The position numbers and the translations under genes are program-made. Below, piece by piece: positions 1-9,663 of a DNA stretch of 64,000 nucleotides (its first letter is position 1; each line of letters opens with the position of its first letter). A model generated the notes under the pieces. The model was not told the origin of the DNA, did no database searches, and saw nothing but the letters and a program-made list of their open reading frames with translations. Origin of the DNA: Hybos culiciformis (Eukaryota; Arthropoda; Insecta; Diptera; Hybotidae); the NCBI GenBank assembly GCA_964007475.1, contig CAXFZM010000186.1:248001-312000 (forward strand), given 5' to 3'.

Positions 1-1
1 T

Positions 2-709
2 AATACAGTAGAACTTATTAAACAAGATCTTAATAATTCAATAAGACCAGAAAGTTCTAAAATTATAGAGGGAAAAATAAAAGCTTTGAGAACGGATAGA
101 AACTCTTTACAAAATTTTTCAGAAAAGGCTAACGAATTGGCTGAAGCTTTTCGTCGTTCACTTGTCTTAGAAGGTATACCAACACAAAAAGCTAAAGAAA
201 TTTTTATTGAAAAAACAGTTGAAATGTGCAGAAATAATGCAAGATCTGATCTGACCAATGCCGTTTTATCATCGACCAAATTTGAAGATCCTAGAGAAGT
301 AGTCTCAAAATTTTTAATAGAAATAGATTTACAATCGCAAGAAAAACAGGTTCTGTCGTTTAGAATAAAAAACAATAATAATTCGTCTAACAATTCTTAT
401 AGAAATCGTACCAATAATAATTTTCGTGGAAATTATAACAGGGGAAATTTTAGACACCAAAATCAACGATTTGTAAATAATAATTTTCAAAACAATAATC
501 GTAATAATTGGAACAATAATCGAGGTAATTTTAATAATAATCGAGGTAACTATAACAATAATCGTGGAAACTTTAATAATAATCGCGGTAATAGAGGAAA
601 TATAAATAGAAATTTTAACCAAAATAATTATGTACGATACGCGGGAAACGACCAGGCCCCCCAAAACGGCCAGGGGGAACAAGATCAAATGCGTTTACAG
701 CAAGATTAA
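2..709 (+). CDS. gag: Gag, C-terminal part (open at the left edge)
   Basis: The frame is open from base 2, so the Gag start is off the window. About the first 120 visible residues look like the helical end of a capsid domain. The rest is a basic N/R/G-rich tail with a nine-residue repeat of the type NNNRGN(F/Y) encoded by a 27-bp DNA repeat (about 505-600). There is no CCHC zinc knuckle, as is usual for 412/mdg1-type Gag; the RG-rich tail probably does the RNA binding. The stop is TAA at 707-709, downstream of a -1 frameshift signal that would give Gag-Pol. Confidence 0.85.
   Translation, partial: NTVELIKQDLNNSIRPESSKIIEGKIKALRTDRNSLQNFSEKANELAEAFRRSLVLEGIPTQKAKEIFIEKTVEMCRNNARSDLTNAVLSSTKFEDPREVVSKFLIEIDLQSQEKQVLSFRIKNNNNSSNNSYRNRTNNNFRGNYNRGNFRHQNQRFVNNNFQNNNRNNWNNNRGNFNNNRGNYNNNRGNFNNNRGNRGNINRNFNQNNYVRYAGNDQAPQNGQGEQDQMRLQQD
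643..677 (+). promoter_or_regulatory. Programmed -1 ribosomal frameshift signal (slippery heptamer plus stem)
   Basis: The heptamer GGGAAAC at 643-649 lies in the Gag frame as G GGA AAC, the X XXY YYZ form. Seven or eight bases downstream a C-run (657-662) can pair with a G-run (673-677) around a loop of about 10 bases, the spacing known for retroviral -1 sites. This is a conspicuous GC patch in AT-rich DNA. Slipping back one base moves into the pol frame, which is open from 628 and overlaps the Gag end by 82 bases. All of this is read directly; function is inferred. Confidence 0.8.
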
Positions 710-813
710 ATAATAACGCTAACTTTAATACACATTACATTAATCCTAGTTCACAATTTAACTCACATTCAAACTCGAATACAACTAAATTTTTTTATAA
801 CTCTAATTATTAA

Positions 814-3318
814 CCAAATGCAAATAGAAATACGAATTATTCATACGAAAATAAAAATTTTCTCAATTATTATCCAAATTTAAATAAAAAATCTAAATTA
901 ATTACAAAAAATGTTTTTAACATCAATCCAAATTTTTCTGATTTTATTATCTTAAATTCTAAATTAAATTTCCAAGGCTCAACATTTCTAGTCGATACTC
1001 ATGCAGATATTTCGTTAATAAAAATTTCATCAATCAATTCAAATTTTAACTTAGAAAATAAATTAAATTCAAATAATATTATAAGCATTTTGGGAATAAC
1101 GCAAAATTCTATAAAAAGTTTAGGTACAATCAACGTCAATTTTCATTTTAAACATACAATTTTATCTTGTTTACTACACGTAGTTCCAGATGAATTTAAT
1201 ATCCCTTCGGATGGTATTTTAGGCAAAGACTTTCTCAAATTCTATAAGTGTCAAATAAATTATGATTCTATGCAATTAACACTCAACAATAATTCTTATT
1301 CTTTTTCAATTCCAATTTTAGAAAACCCTAGTGAAAATTCAATTGTTTTACCTTCTAGATGTGAAGTCATTCGTACTTTCATTCTTCCAAATGATTCTCC
1401 TTGTGTGGTACTTGACCAAGAAATCGCACCTGATATTTTCGTTCCACGTACGATAGTTTCATCAAAAACTCCTTTAATTAAAGTTTTAAACTTATCAGAT
1501 AAAATTCGAATAATTCCTAAAAATACTTCACTTAAATCAGAACCTCTTTCAAATTTTAACATCCTAAGAATTGACACAAATAAAAATCAAAATAGAACAA
1601 AAGAGTTGCTTCAAATAATATCAAAAAATACCAAACCACAATATAAGAATAAATTATTAAATTTATGTGAACAATATAGTAATATTTTCCATATGAAAGA
1701 TGATAAAATGACAACAAATAACTTTTATACACAAAATTTAAGGATAGATAATAATACTCCAGTATATGTGAAGAATTATAGACTTCCATACTCCCAAAAA
1801 CAGGAAATCGACGACCAAGTAAATAATTTATTAAAAAATGATCTTATTGAACCAAGCCAATCTAATTTTAACAGCCCTATTATTTTAGTGCCTAAGAAAG
1901 GTTCAGATAAAAAATGGAGATTATGCATAGATTACCGTCTAGTAAATAAAAAATTAATTGCAGATAAATATCCACTGCCAAGAATAGAAGACATATTAGA
2001 CAATTTAGGTAGATCAAAATTTTTTACTGTACTCGACCTTTACTCAGGATTTCATCAAGTTCCACTTAATGAAAACTCACGAGAAATAACATCTTTTAGC
2101 ACAGACAAAGGTTCTTTTAGATGGAAAGTTCTTCCATTTGGTCTAAACGTCTCACCCAATTCATTTTCTAGAATGATGGCGTTAGCGTTCTCAGGTCTTA
2201 CACCGTTACAATGTTTTCTATATATTGACGATATCATATGTATTGGCTGTTCAGTCGAACATCACCTTAAAAATCTTAAATCTATTTTCGAAGTTTGTAA
2301 AAAATTCAATCTTAAACTTAATCCAGAAAAATGTTCGTTTTTCAAAAATGAAGTTACATACCTAGGACATAAATGTACTGATCGAGGTATTTACCCAGAT
2401 AGTAGCAAAATAGATACGATCAGAAACTATCCAGTACCAAGAGATAAAGACGCTACCAAACGATTTGTTGCATTTATGAACTACTACAGAAAATTTATAC
2501 CCAACTTTGCATCTATAGCCAAACCATTAAATAATATGACAAGACTAAGAGTAAATTTTTCTTGGACACAAGAGTGTCAAAAATCATTCGAAATTTTAAA
2601 AAATTGTTTAATTAATCCTCCAATCTTAAATTATCCAAATTTTTCAAAACCTTTCATCATTACTGTTGACGCTTCTAACTTGGGAATAGGATCCACCCTA
2701 AGTCAGGAGATCGATGGCAACGATTTACCAATTTCATATTCTTCACGTAGTTTCACAAAAGGTGAAATGAATAAATCAACGATCGAAAAAGAATTAGCTG
2801 CAATACACTTCGCAATTTTACACTATAGACCATATATTTACGGAACAAAATTTACTATTAGATCTGATCATAAACCTCTAATTTATCTATTTTCTTTAAA
2901 AAACCCATCTTCAAAATTAACTAGAATGAGACTAGATATAGAAGAATATAATTTTACAGTAGAGTATATTAAGGGAAAAAATAATGTTGTAGCAGATGCA
3001 CTTTCTCGTATCTCAATAGATGAATTAAAATCAATACAAAACCAAGAACATAAAGTTAATGTAACAACGCGATTAATGTCTAAAAATAAAGAATCACAAA
3101 ATACAAAAATTCATGAAAATAATAATAAAAATACTAACAAAAGTTTAGATCAAAAAGGAAAAATAATAATTTATGAGGGTAAATTTAATTATAAAATACC
3201 TCAACTAATCTTTAACTCAATAGATAGTTGTAAAATATACAAAAAACGTAAACTAGTTTACACAAACGACATTTCAAATATTTACCAGACATTAGAGCCT
3301 GGATGTAGTAAAATTTAA
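814..3318 (+). CDS. pol: Pol N-terminal part: protease, reverse transcriptase, RNase H
   Basis: This is the main pol frame. The frame is open from 628 but broken by TAA at 811-813, so the clean part starts at 814 without needing a Met. Protease: the active site reads DTHAD at about 994-1008, where DTGAD is normal. RT: LCIDYR, the FTVLDLYSGF motif, LPFGL and the catalytic YIDD at about 2221-2232. RNase H follows with TVDAS, the E of the EKELAAI motif, SDHKPL and VVADALSR. A lysine/asparagine-rich linker precedes the stop TAA at 3316-3318, after which the same frame stays open to 3594. The DTH change, the 811 stop and the 3316 stop suggest decay. Confidence 0.9.
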   Translation, partial: PNANRNTNYSYENKNFLNYYPNLNKKSKLITKNVFNINPNFSDFIILNSKLNFQGSTFLVDTHADISLIKISSINSNFNLENKLNSNNIISILGITQNSIKSLGTINVNFHFKHTILSCLLHVVPDEFNIPSDGILGKDFLKFYKCQINYDSMQLTLNNNSYSFSIPILENPSENSIVLPSRCEVIRTFILPNDSPCVVLDQEIAPDIFVPRTIVSSKTPLIKVLNLSDKIRIIPKNTSLKSEPLSNFNILRIDTNKNQNRTKELLQIISKNTKPQYKNKLLNLCEQYSNIFHMKDDKMTTNNFYTQNLRIDNNTPVYVKNYRLPYSQKQEIDDQVNNLLKNDLIEPSQSNFNSPIILVPKKGSDKKWRLCIDYRLVNKKLIADKYPLPRIEDILDNLGRSKFFTVLDLYSGFHQVPLNENSREITSFSTDKGSFRWKVLPFGLNVSPNSFSRMMALAFSGLTPLQCFLYIDDIICIGCSVEHHLKNLKSIFEVCKKFNLKLNPEKCSFFKNEVTYLGHKCTDRGIYPDSSKIDTIRNYPVPRDKDATKRFVAFMNYYRKFIPNFASIAKPLNNMTRLRVNFSWTQECQKSFEILKNCLINPPILNYPNFSKPFIITVDASNLGIGSTLSQEIDGNDLPISYSSRSFTKGEMNKSTIEKELAAIHFAILHYRPYIYGTKFTIRSDHKPLIYLFSLKNPSSKLTRMRLDIEEYNFTVEYIKGKNNVVADALSRISIDELKSIQNQEHKVNVTTRLMSKNKESQNTKIHENNNKNTNKSLDQKGKIIIYEGKFNYKIPQLIFNSIDSCKIYKKRKLVYTNDISNIYQTLEPGCSKI

Positions 3319-3449
3319 AAAAAAGAGACAATTTTAGCATTGTTTCTCGTTCAACTAGAAAAAACCCTAATTAAAACAAAAATTTATAAAATTCAAATAA
3401 ATAAAGAAGATGATATATTTAAATTATTTAATACGAAAGAATTCATTAA

Positions 3450-4550
3450 CATTTCAGAAAAGAATATAAAAGAATTAGAAATCGCGATAGTTTCACGTCC
3501 TTTACTGGGGAGAAACAAGAACTTTTACATCGTTATCATAATGACCCTATATTTGGAGGTCACGCAGGTCAAAAAAGACTATACGCAAAATTGAGATCAG
3601 GTTTTTATTGGAAAGGTATGAAAAAAGACGTGGCGACGTACGTCAGAAATTGTAAAGATTGTCAACTAAACAAAGCAAAAATTAAAAACATCGAACCGCT
3701 TCATATCACAAAAACACCTAATAAAGCGTTCGATACTATAATTATAGACACGATAGGCCCGCTTCAAAAAACCATTTATAAAAATCAATATGCAGTCACA
3801 TTAGTGTGTGACTTAACAAAATATTTAATAACTATACCAGTAGCTAATAAGGAAGCTACCACTATTGCGCAAGCTATTTTCGAACACTTTGTTCTTTTAT
3901 ACGGCCCAATGAGGAAAATTATTACTGATTACGGTACTGAGTATGCCAATAGTATAACAGCAGAATTATTTAAGTTACTAAAAATTAAACATAGTTTTTC
4001 GACACCTTACCACCACGAAACAGTTGGAACTGTTGAAAGAAACCATCGTGTTCTCAACGAATATCTTAGATCATATATCAATAAAAATCATGACAATTGG
4101 GATGAATACTTGAAATACTTTACGTATAATTACAATATAACACCAAATTCTAATTTTAATTTCAAATATTCCCCCTACGAGTTGATATTTGCTAAACAAC
4201 CAAATTCTCATGATTTTTTGTTAGACAACAAAATAGAACCGGTGTACAATTTTGATAGTTATACCAAACATGTAAAATACCAATTACAAAATGCAAACAA
4301 AATTATTCAAGAGTTACTACTTAAGGAAAAAATTCGAAACAAATCAATATACGATATGAAATCTACAGGAAGTCAATTCAAAGTAAACGATAAAATTCTT
4401 CTAAGAGAAGAACATAGAAGAAAATTAGATAAAATATATTCTGGCCCCTATACAATTACAAAAATTGATGGTTTAAACGTAACTTTTTTAAATGATAAAA
4501 AGAAACCAATTAGGGTGCACAAGAATAGAATTATAAAATATAAGGCTTAA
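3450..4550 (+). CDS. pol: Pol C-terminal part: integrase
   Basis: The integrase frame is open from 3450 to TAA at 4548. The HHCC zinc-binding region is visible, with the His pair upstream of 3591 and CKDC at about 3654. The catalytic core has the first Asp in IIIDTIGPL, the second in ITDYGTEY and the Glu in the HHETVGTVERNH region. A GPY motif (YSGPYTI) lies near the end, as in gypsy integrases. It is offset by one base from the preceding pol frame, whose open reading (3319-3591) ends at TGA 3592; the shift must lie about 3490-3515. That indel and the 3316 stop separate integrase from RT in this copy. Confidence 0.88.
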   Translation, partial: HFRKEYKRIRNRDSFTSFTGEKQELLHRYHNDPIFGGHAGQKRLYAKLRSGFYWKGMKKDVATYVRNCKDCQLNKAKIKNIEPLHITKTPNKAFDTIIIDTIGPLQKTIYKNQYAVTLVCDLTKYLITIPVANKEATTIAQAIFEHFVLLYGPMRKIITDYGTEYANSITAELFKLLKIKHSFSTPYHHETVGTVERNHRVLNEYLRSYINKNHDNWDEYLKYFTYNYNITPNSNFNFKYSPYELIFAKQPNSHDFLLDNKIEPVYNFDSYTKHVKYQLQNANKIIQELLLKEKIRNKSIYDMKSTGSQFKVNDKILLREEHRRKLDKIYSGPYTITKIDGLNVTFLNDKKKPIRVHKNRIIKYKA

Positions 4551-5032
4551 CCAAAATTTTCATAATATCTTATTATAATTATAATGTAGTATAAACTTTA
4601 CTTTTATTTTTTATAGTTTTATATTAACATATACATTTTTTTTATTTTTGGTACCAAAGTAAAACAAAATAAAGAAAATAAAACAAATAAAAAAAAAAAA
4701 AATTTTATTGTAATTTTAGTAATTTTAGATTTTAATAAAATTTTTTTTTAGATTTTAATAAATATTCATATATTATAGTTTTAATAAAATTTCATATATT
4801 ATAGTTTTAATAAAATTTCATATAATATAGTTTTAATAAAATTTCATATATTATATTCTAATAAAATTTTATATTATATATCTTAGAATAATTCTCAATT
4901 GTATATATTTAGTATAAACAATTATTTACAATTTTTTTATTAAATAAAATTTTAACTTAATAATATGAATTCAAATCAAAAGTAAATACTTTTGGTGAAT
5001 TGAACTCACTTCTTTGTAAGTAAGTTCAATTT
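4551..5032. other. Non-coding 3' region of the gypsy element
   Basis: AT-rich sequence between the integrase stop and the polypurine tract. No ORF of note. It contains the tandem repeat listed separately. Confidence 0.6.
4765..4880. repeat. 26-bp AT-rich tandem repeat, about 4 copies
   Basis: A unit containing ATATTATAGTTTTAATAAAA repeats with a 26-bp period and a few substitutions. It lies in the untranslated region between integrase and LTR. Confidence 0.75.
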
Positions 5033-5280
5033 CCAAAAGGAGGGAGGTGTAGTGCGCCCTTAGAGTATGACACTCTTCACTCATAGAATATTAATTAAAT
5101 ATAATATGAGTGATGAGTGACATCGGCTGTGGGATACTCTCACTCTCTCTTCTCATTAATATAAAATATAACATATTAGTATTAAGCAGGAGAGTTGTAA
5201 TTTAGAAGTCAAAGAATAAAGTTGCATAAATAATCTGTTCACTTGTGTTTCAATTAATAATAATACCGGTAGGTATTACA
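5033..5280 (+). repeat. Polypurine tract and 3' LTR
   Basis: A polypurine tract (5033-5047, AAAAGGAGGGAGG core) directly precedes TGTAGTGCGCC at 5048. The LTR is proposed as 5048-5280, beginning TGTA and ending TACA, about 233 bp, with AATAAA at 5215-5220 as a polyadenylation signal. Short LTRs of this kind fit Ty3/gypsy. The 5' LTR is not in the window, so the right end is inferred from the TG...CA rule. Confidence 0.7.
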
Positions 5281-6347
5281 CGGTATAAACTAAAAAAATA
5301 ATTATTTACCTAAATTCTGGTAAATAATAACATTCCTTAATTTTGAAAAAACAAAAAAAAAATCAATTAGTATTATCGATTTTTATTATTAAGTGTACCT
5401 ATTATTTTATGGTAGAATGTTATAAATTAGGAATTAGAATTCAAAAAAAATAAAAAATAATTTTCTTAAGAACCAAAATTAATATTGTAGCAAAAAAAAA
5501 AAGAAGAATTTTGTGTTATATAAATATTGTAGTATTAAAAATTATAGATAGTGGAGCCTACAAAACCTACAAGCGTTCGTGGCTCTTAGAAATAAATTTT
5601 AATAAATAAATAAAAGCCAATTGATAAAACTAAGAGCCAATTATCGACCTTCAAAAAATTACAACTCTTATTTTGTAATTGAATCTATGCCTTTCCCTGC
5701 GTGTCTACAACGGCCTACGGAGCTGCAGGCATTATTACAATTGCATATTTTACAATGTAAACGTATAACAAAATTTCCGATATTTTTCCAGATTGTCTTT
5801 AAAGGATTCGTTCCGATGTTACATCTTTCTAGGATTTTATTTGCTGGGATTTTGTCTTCCGGGATTTTTGAAATTAAAAAAAGATACAGAAAATGATAGA
5901 TAGAGTAGGGCGAAAAACCGTGTTTTATCAAAAAGAAAGCAACTAATATATCGTCCATGGAGTAATAAACTTGAAAAAAGCGAAAGGACAGCACATACCC
6001 TGGATACCATGTTCTCTAAAATTAAGGCTTTCACGAACCTAGACACTGAATACAAACACTGTTTAAGTTAGATTAATCTAAAAAAAAGTATTCACAGAAA
6101 AGTAACCAAAGAGTCGACATAAGTTCAAAAATGCGTAAAGCTCATTACATACAAAAAAAGATCATCGATTGGATTAATAAAAACTTTACTTACTTTTTTT
6201 TTTTTGGAAACTTCAATTTTTTTTCTTTGATTTGTATTGATTTGATTTGTATTTTAACTTTTAAAAGTTTAATTCAAATTTTCAACACTATATCAACGTT
6301 TTTTAAATAAAAAATAACAAATACGTCACTACCAATTAGAAAACAGT
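5281..6347. other. Non-coding AT-rich interval
   Basis: No gene, RNA or repeat recognised. Short ORFs on both strands around 5620-6055 overlap each other and resemble nothing. Confidence 0.5.
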
Positions 6348-6381
6348 GTTGCCATTAGTATTAAATATATTTTCAACATTA

Positions 6382-6945
6382 ATAAGCGAGCTCCACTTTC
6401 ACTAAATATTAGTTCTTTAACTTACCTTTAATAAATGCGTCCACACTATATTAATTTACGGTAGTTAAAAAAAATTGTAAACAAACAAAAATATTTAAAA
6501 TTGAATTTTAAAAACAATAACAAAAACTACATTTATTTGAGTTTGAAGAAAATATTTAATAATTAGAAATAAAAATTAATAACAAATCTTAAAATAACAA
6601 TGAAAATCGAAAAAAAAAATAAATAAAAAAAAATTATTGTATGGAATAATTTTTTAATTTTTTTTATTATTGATTTTTATTTTGTTTGTTTATTTTTTTT
6701 GACTAAAAAAAAACTATGCAATACCTCTGAATTAAAAAAAAACTCACTCAAACAACAAGAAAAACAATGTCAGATACCTCTAAATACAAAAAATTCACTC
6801 CCAACCCTGAGTATGAACTAGCTTTTTTGTAATAGCTAGTTATTTTTTTCTTTTTTTTTTGTATAGAAAACGTTAGTTCATAGGTTAGTATATAGGTCCG
6901 TTCGAGCTAAATGTTAGTTTAAAGGTCTCAGTGGAGCTCGCTTAT
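6382..6945. mobile_element. TA-flanked MITE (mariner-type target), 564 bp
   Basis: Perfect inverted termini, ATAAGCGAGCTCCACT at the left and its complement at 6930-6945, are flanked by TA on both sides (6380-6381 and 6946-6947). It has no coding capacity. The insertion site is inside one copy of a 75-bp duplicated unit whose halves recur at 6348-6380, 6954-6980, 6988-7020 and 7029-7055. The TA target suggests mobilisation by a Tc1/mariner transposase. Confidence 0.7.
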
Positions 6946-6947
6946 TA

Positions 6948-7056
6948 TTTTGGATTTAATTTAAATAAAGCAATAAAATAAAAAAGGGTTGCCATTAGTA
7001 TTAAATATATTTCCAACATTTATTTTGCATTTAATTTAAATAAAGCAATAAAATAT
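6948..7056. repeat. 75-bp direct duplication carrying the MITE target
   Basis: The block starting ATTTAATTTAAATAAAGC occurs at 6954 and 7029, and the block GTTGCCATTAGTATTAAAT at 6348 and 6988. Together they define about two units of one 75-bp sequence, the first split by the MITE. Confidence 0.7.
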
Positions 7057-7430
7057 AAAATTAAGAAAATTTAAATTTAAGAAACGACGAGATATTAATT
7101 ATTTAATTAATTATTCGCTACAAAAATGTATGTAGAGATAAAAAAGGTATACATATAAACATAATTCAAAATAAAAATAAATAATTACATTTTGAAATAC
7201 TAGCAATTCTACCATTTATTTCTAAACCCTAAGATATCTTCGAAGCGACACGAACGTGATACAAACGACGAATATTATAATTATATTTACTGTTTTGACA
7301 GTGCTTCGAAATTATAAAGAATATAAAATGTTTGTATAAAACATTAATTAGTAAAAATGGATAAAATAAGTTCCCTCATATGCAAAGTACCACAATATAG
7401 CAATTGTATAATATGTAATAGTAGATTACA

Positions 7431-7604
7431 ACACATGTTAAGAAAATTTGTTATTACAACGAGTTGTGTATACACAAAAACACTGGACACGCGTCAATAC
7501 TTATATCATGAGACCGTTAGGTCGAGTGATATAATATAAACAAGTGTCCATGTGTTTTTGTGTACATACACAACGAGCTGTATAACAAATTTTATTAACA
7601 TGTT
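7431..7604. repeat. Imperfect palindromic (foldback) element
   Basis: The arm 7431-7492 (with ACGAGTTGTGTATACACAAA) is repeated in inverted orientation at about 7542-7604 with roughly one change per five to eight bases. The inner part also pairs loosely, so nearly the whole 174 bp could form a hairpin. No ORF and no clear target duplication. Confidence 0.65.
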
Positions 7605-8690
7605 CTATACTGTTTCTATACTGTTTTAATGTGCATGTGAGAGATAGTTGGAATCAATACATTTGCAATGCAAAAAATAAACAAAAGTTCAAAATGAAGA
7701 AAGTAAATAAAATTGTAGTGTGGTAAATAAAATTGAAGTGTGTAAATAAAATTTTCTTAAATAAATAATTGAGGCATTTATATACCATTTACCGAGTTAA
7801 ATTTACGATTACAAATACAACTTACTGATCACATGCACATTAAAAATATTTACTTGCATTATTTTATAATGAGCAATAATTCAAAATAGAAAAATGTAAA
7901 CAATTTTTTCCTATTATTTTTAATAATTTTAAAGTGCTTCACTATAATTTTAAAGTGCTTTACTGGGTGCAATTTTCGGCTTTTCGCGGTGTAATTTTTA
8001 ATTTCAAAAGGGCATGAGAAAAATGAAAAACAATTGAGCTTTTTTTATAAATAGACTATATAATTCATATTTTCCCTTATATTTTGTAGATGTTTTTGGA
8101 ATTAATGTAATATTAAATGTAATATATTAAGGTAATATATTAATATATTAATGTAATATTAAATTTCAAAACTGTACAAAATTTTGAACAACACGGTGCC
8201 AAACCCCCAAGATCGAAAACCGTTTTTGGGGCAAAGGCCCCGTTCGGATATATGGACCCCCAAAGCTTTCATACATTTTGACTTGTATACATTTTTTTTT
8301 GTCCGATTTGCCCTTTGTTTGGACAGGGGGTAAGGGCGATCCCTTAGATGTTAAATACAAGTCGAGATATGGCATCTTACTGATAATGATTTCAGAAAAT
8401 CTAATTGAATTATGCAAATTTATGGATGCTGTGCTGTGGCTTCGTTCGCCTATATGTATTATGTTTGACGATGGCTAGTGTTGTTTCTCACTGTCTTATT
8501 TCCGCTAAATTAGAGCCAATTTTCTGACATATATTTGGATCGAATTTTTGTACAGAACACAAAAACTTAAATACCACAATGTACTTTGATTAAGAAAAAT
8601 ATGTTCTTGTTTAATAAGAAAGTACCTACAGGCTTCCGCCTTCACAATCATTATGATACGGTATTAAAATTATGTTTTAACAATTTTTTT
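7605..8690. other. Non-coding AT-rich interval
   Basis: No gene recognised. A short moderately GC region (8195-8350) holds overlapping small ORFs on both strands that look like nothing known. Confidence 0.45.
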
Positions 8691-8700
8691 TAGTCTAATT

Positions 8701-9114
8701 ATGGCTGAAGGTAGTAAGAAGTGTGATGATACTGATGATATTAAAACTCAACTTTCCAATTTCAAAAATGTTGTTGTTGAACAATTTAAAAATCAAACAA
8801 CCGTCATATTAGACATATTAAAAAATCAACGAGAACAACGAGATAAAATAAACAAATTATCAAAGGAAGATAATAATGAAGAAGATGATGTTGATGATCA
8901 AAATCAACAAACAGATCAAAATGATGAACAGAAAATGAAAGATAAAATAAATTGGCGATCTCATTGCGGTCCAGACCACGAATCTAAACAGGCATGCCGT
9001 CGATATAAGAATAAGCATTGGTATCAACCATATCGAGGCGGAAGATATGGAGACACACGTGGAGGTGGCCGGGGTGGTCGAGGTGAAGGAAATCGCAGAT
9101 ATGGAAACTATTAA
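8701..9114 (+). CDS. Small acidic/RGG-box protein, probable RNA binding
   Basis: An intact 137-residue ORF from ATG 8701 to TAA 9112-9114. Residues 1-40 are amphipathic with a VVVEQFKNQ stretch; about 45-80 are D/N/E/Q-rich and acidic. About residues 82-105 hold a motif with C and H (SHCGPDHESKQACRRY), and the C-terminus (about 108-137) is an RGG-type tail with GGRGGRG. RGG tails usually bind RNA or are methylated. A pyrimidine-rich acceptor ends just upstream (TTTTTTTTAG at about 8685-8694). A consensus donor GTAAGT starts at 9117 and an acceptor TCTCTTTACAG ends at 9241, so an intron in the 3' UTR is likely. No signal peptide. I do not recognise the orthologue. It is one of the few undamaged ORFs here and may be a host gene. 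Confidence 0.6.
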   Translation: MAEGSKKCDDTDDIKTQLSNFKNVVVEQFKNQTTVILDILKNQREQRDKINKLSKEDNNEEDDVDDQNQQTDQNDEQKMKDKINWRSHCGPDHESKQACRRYKNKHWYQPYRGGRYGDTRGGGRGGRGEGNRRYGNY

Positions 9115-9116
9115 GA

Positions 9117-9241
9117 GTAAGTATCTTATAGTTCTTATGTAATAAATTCGTAATCTGAAATAGAAAAATCCTATAAAGTAACTAAAAATATTAAATTCAT
9201 TATTTTTAAGATTAATTAATTTTTATTTTTTCTCTTTACAG
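9117..9241 (+). other. Probable intron in the 3' UTR of the RGG-box gene
   Basis: GTAAGT donor at 9117-9122 and a polypyrimidine acceptor ending AG at 9240-9241. The downstream sequence has no ORF continuing the protein; an AATAAA lies near 9340. Confidence 0.5.
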
Positions 9242-9663
9242 ATTCAACATTCATCATAAATCTTCATTATCATATTTTTTTAGCTCATAGGGATAAAAAT
9301 CGTATTAAATGTATGAACTATATTAAAATACCTATTTAATAAATTGCTTTTAATAAGATTTTTTTTTATTTTCTGGTTTTGATCCTATTATACAAATTAA
9401 ATCTTTAATTTTCCTTTAATTTCATACTTTTTTATGATTTTTATGCAATTAGTTTAAAAACATTTCATTACAACATCAATGTTCATTTCTTTCTTCATAT
9501 ACTTTTAATGCATTGTTTTTTTATTCACTACCCGGCTTGATATTCATGTTGGATTGAAGTATCATTTAAACTATCATGGTGGTACAGTTCCTTTATATAA
9601 TATAATTAAATATTATTTCTATTTTTCTATAATATAAAACTTTTATAAATTCATATTATATAA

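Larger units (their letters stand above)
1..5280 (+). mobile_element. Ty3/gypsy LTR retrotransposon, 412/mdg1-like, 5' truncated by window
   Basis: The window opens inside gag and runs through protease, reverse transcriptase, RNase H and integrase to a polypurine tract and a 3' LTR. The domain order PR-RT-RH-IN is that of Ty3/gypsy. The Gag lacks a CCHC knuckle and instead has an N/R/G-rich tail, and the integrase core resembles the 412/mdg1 group as I know it. No env ORF lies between integrase and LTR. The copy carries a stop at 811, a stop at 3316 and a frameshift near 3500, so it is probably inactive. The 5' LTR and the start of gag lie outside the window. Confidence 0.9.

Noticed and set aside
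329..688. 119-residue Ile/Val-rich ORF on the minus strand of gag
   Set aside because: Antisense shadow of the Asn-rich Gag repeat.
5621..6055. Three overlapping ORFs of 72-108 codons
   Set aside because: Overlap on both strands, no recognisable motif, no splice or repeat context.
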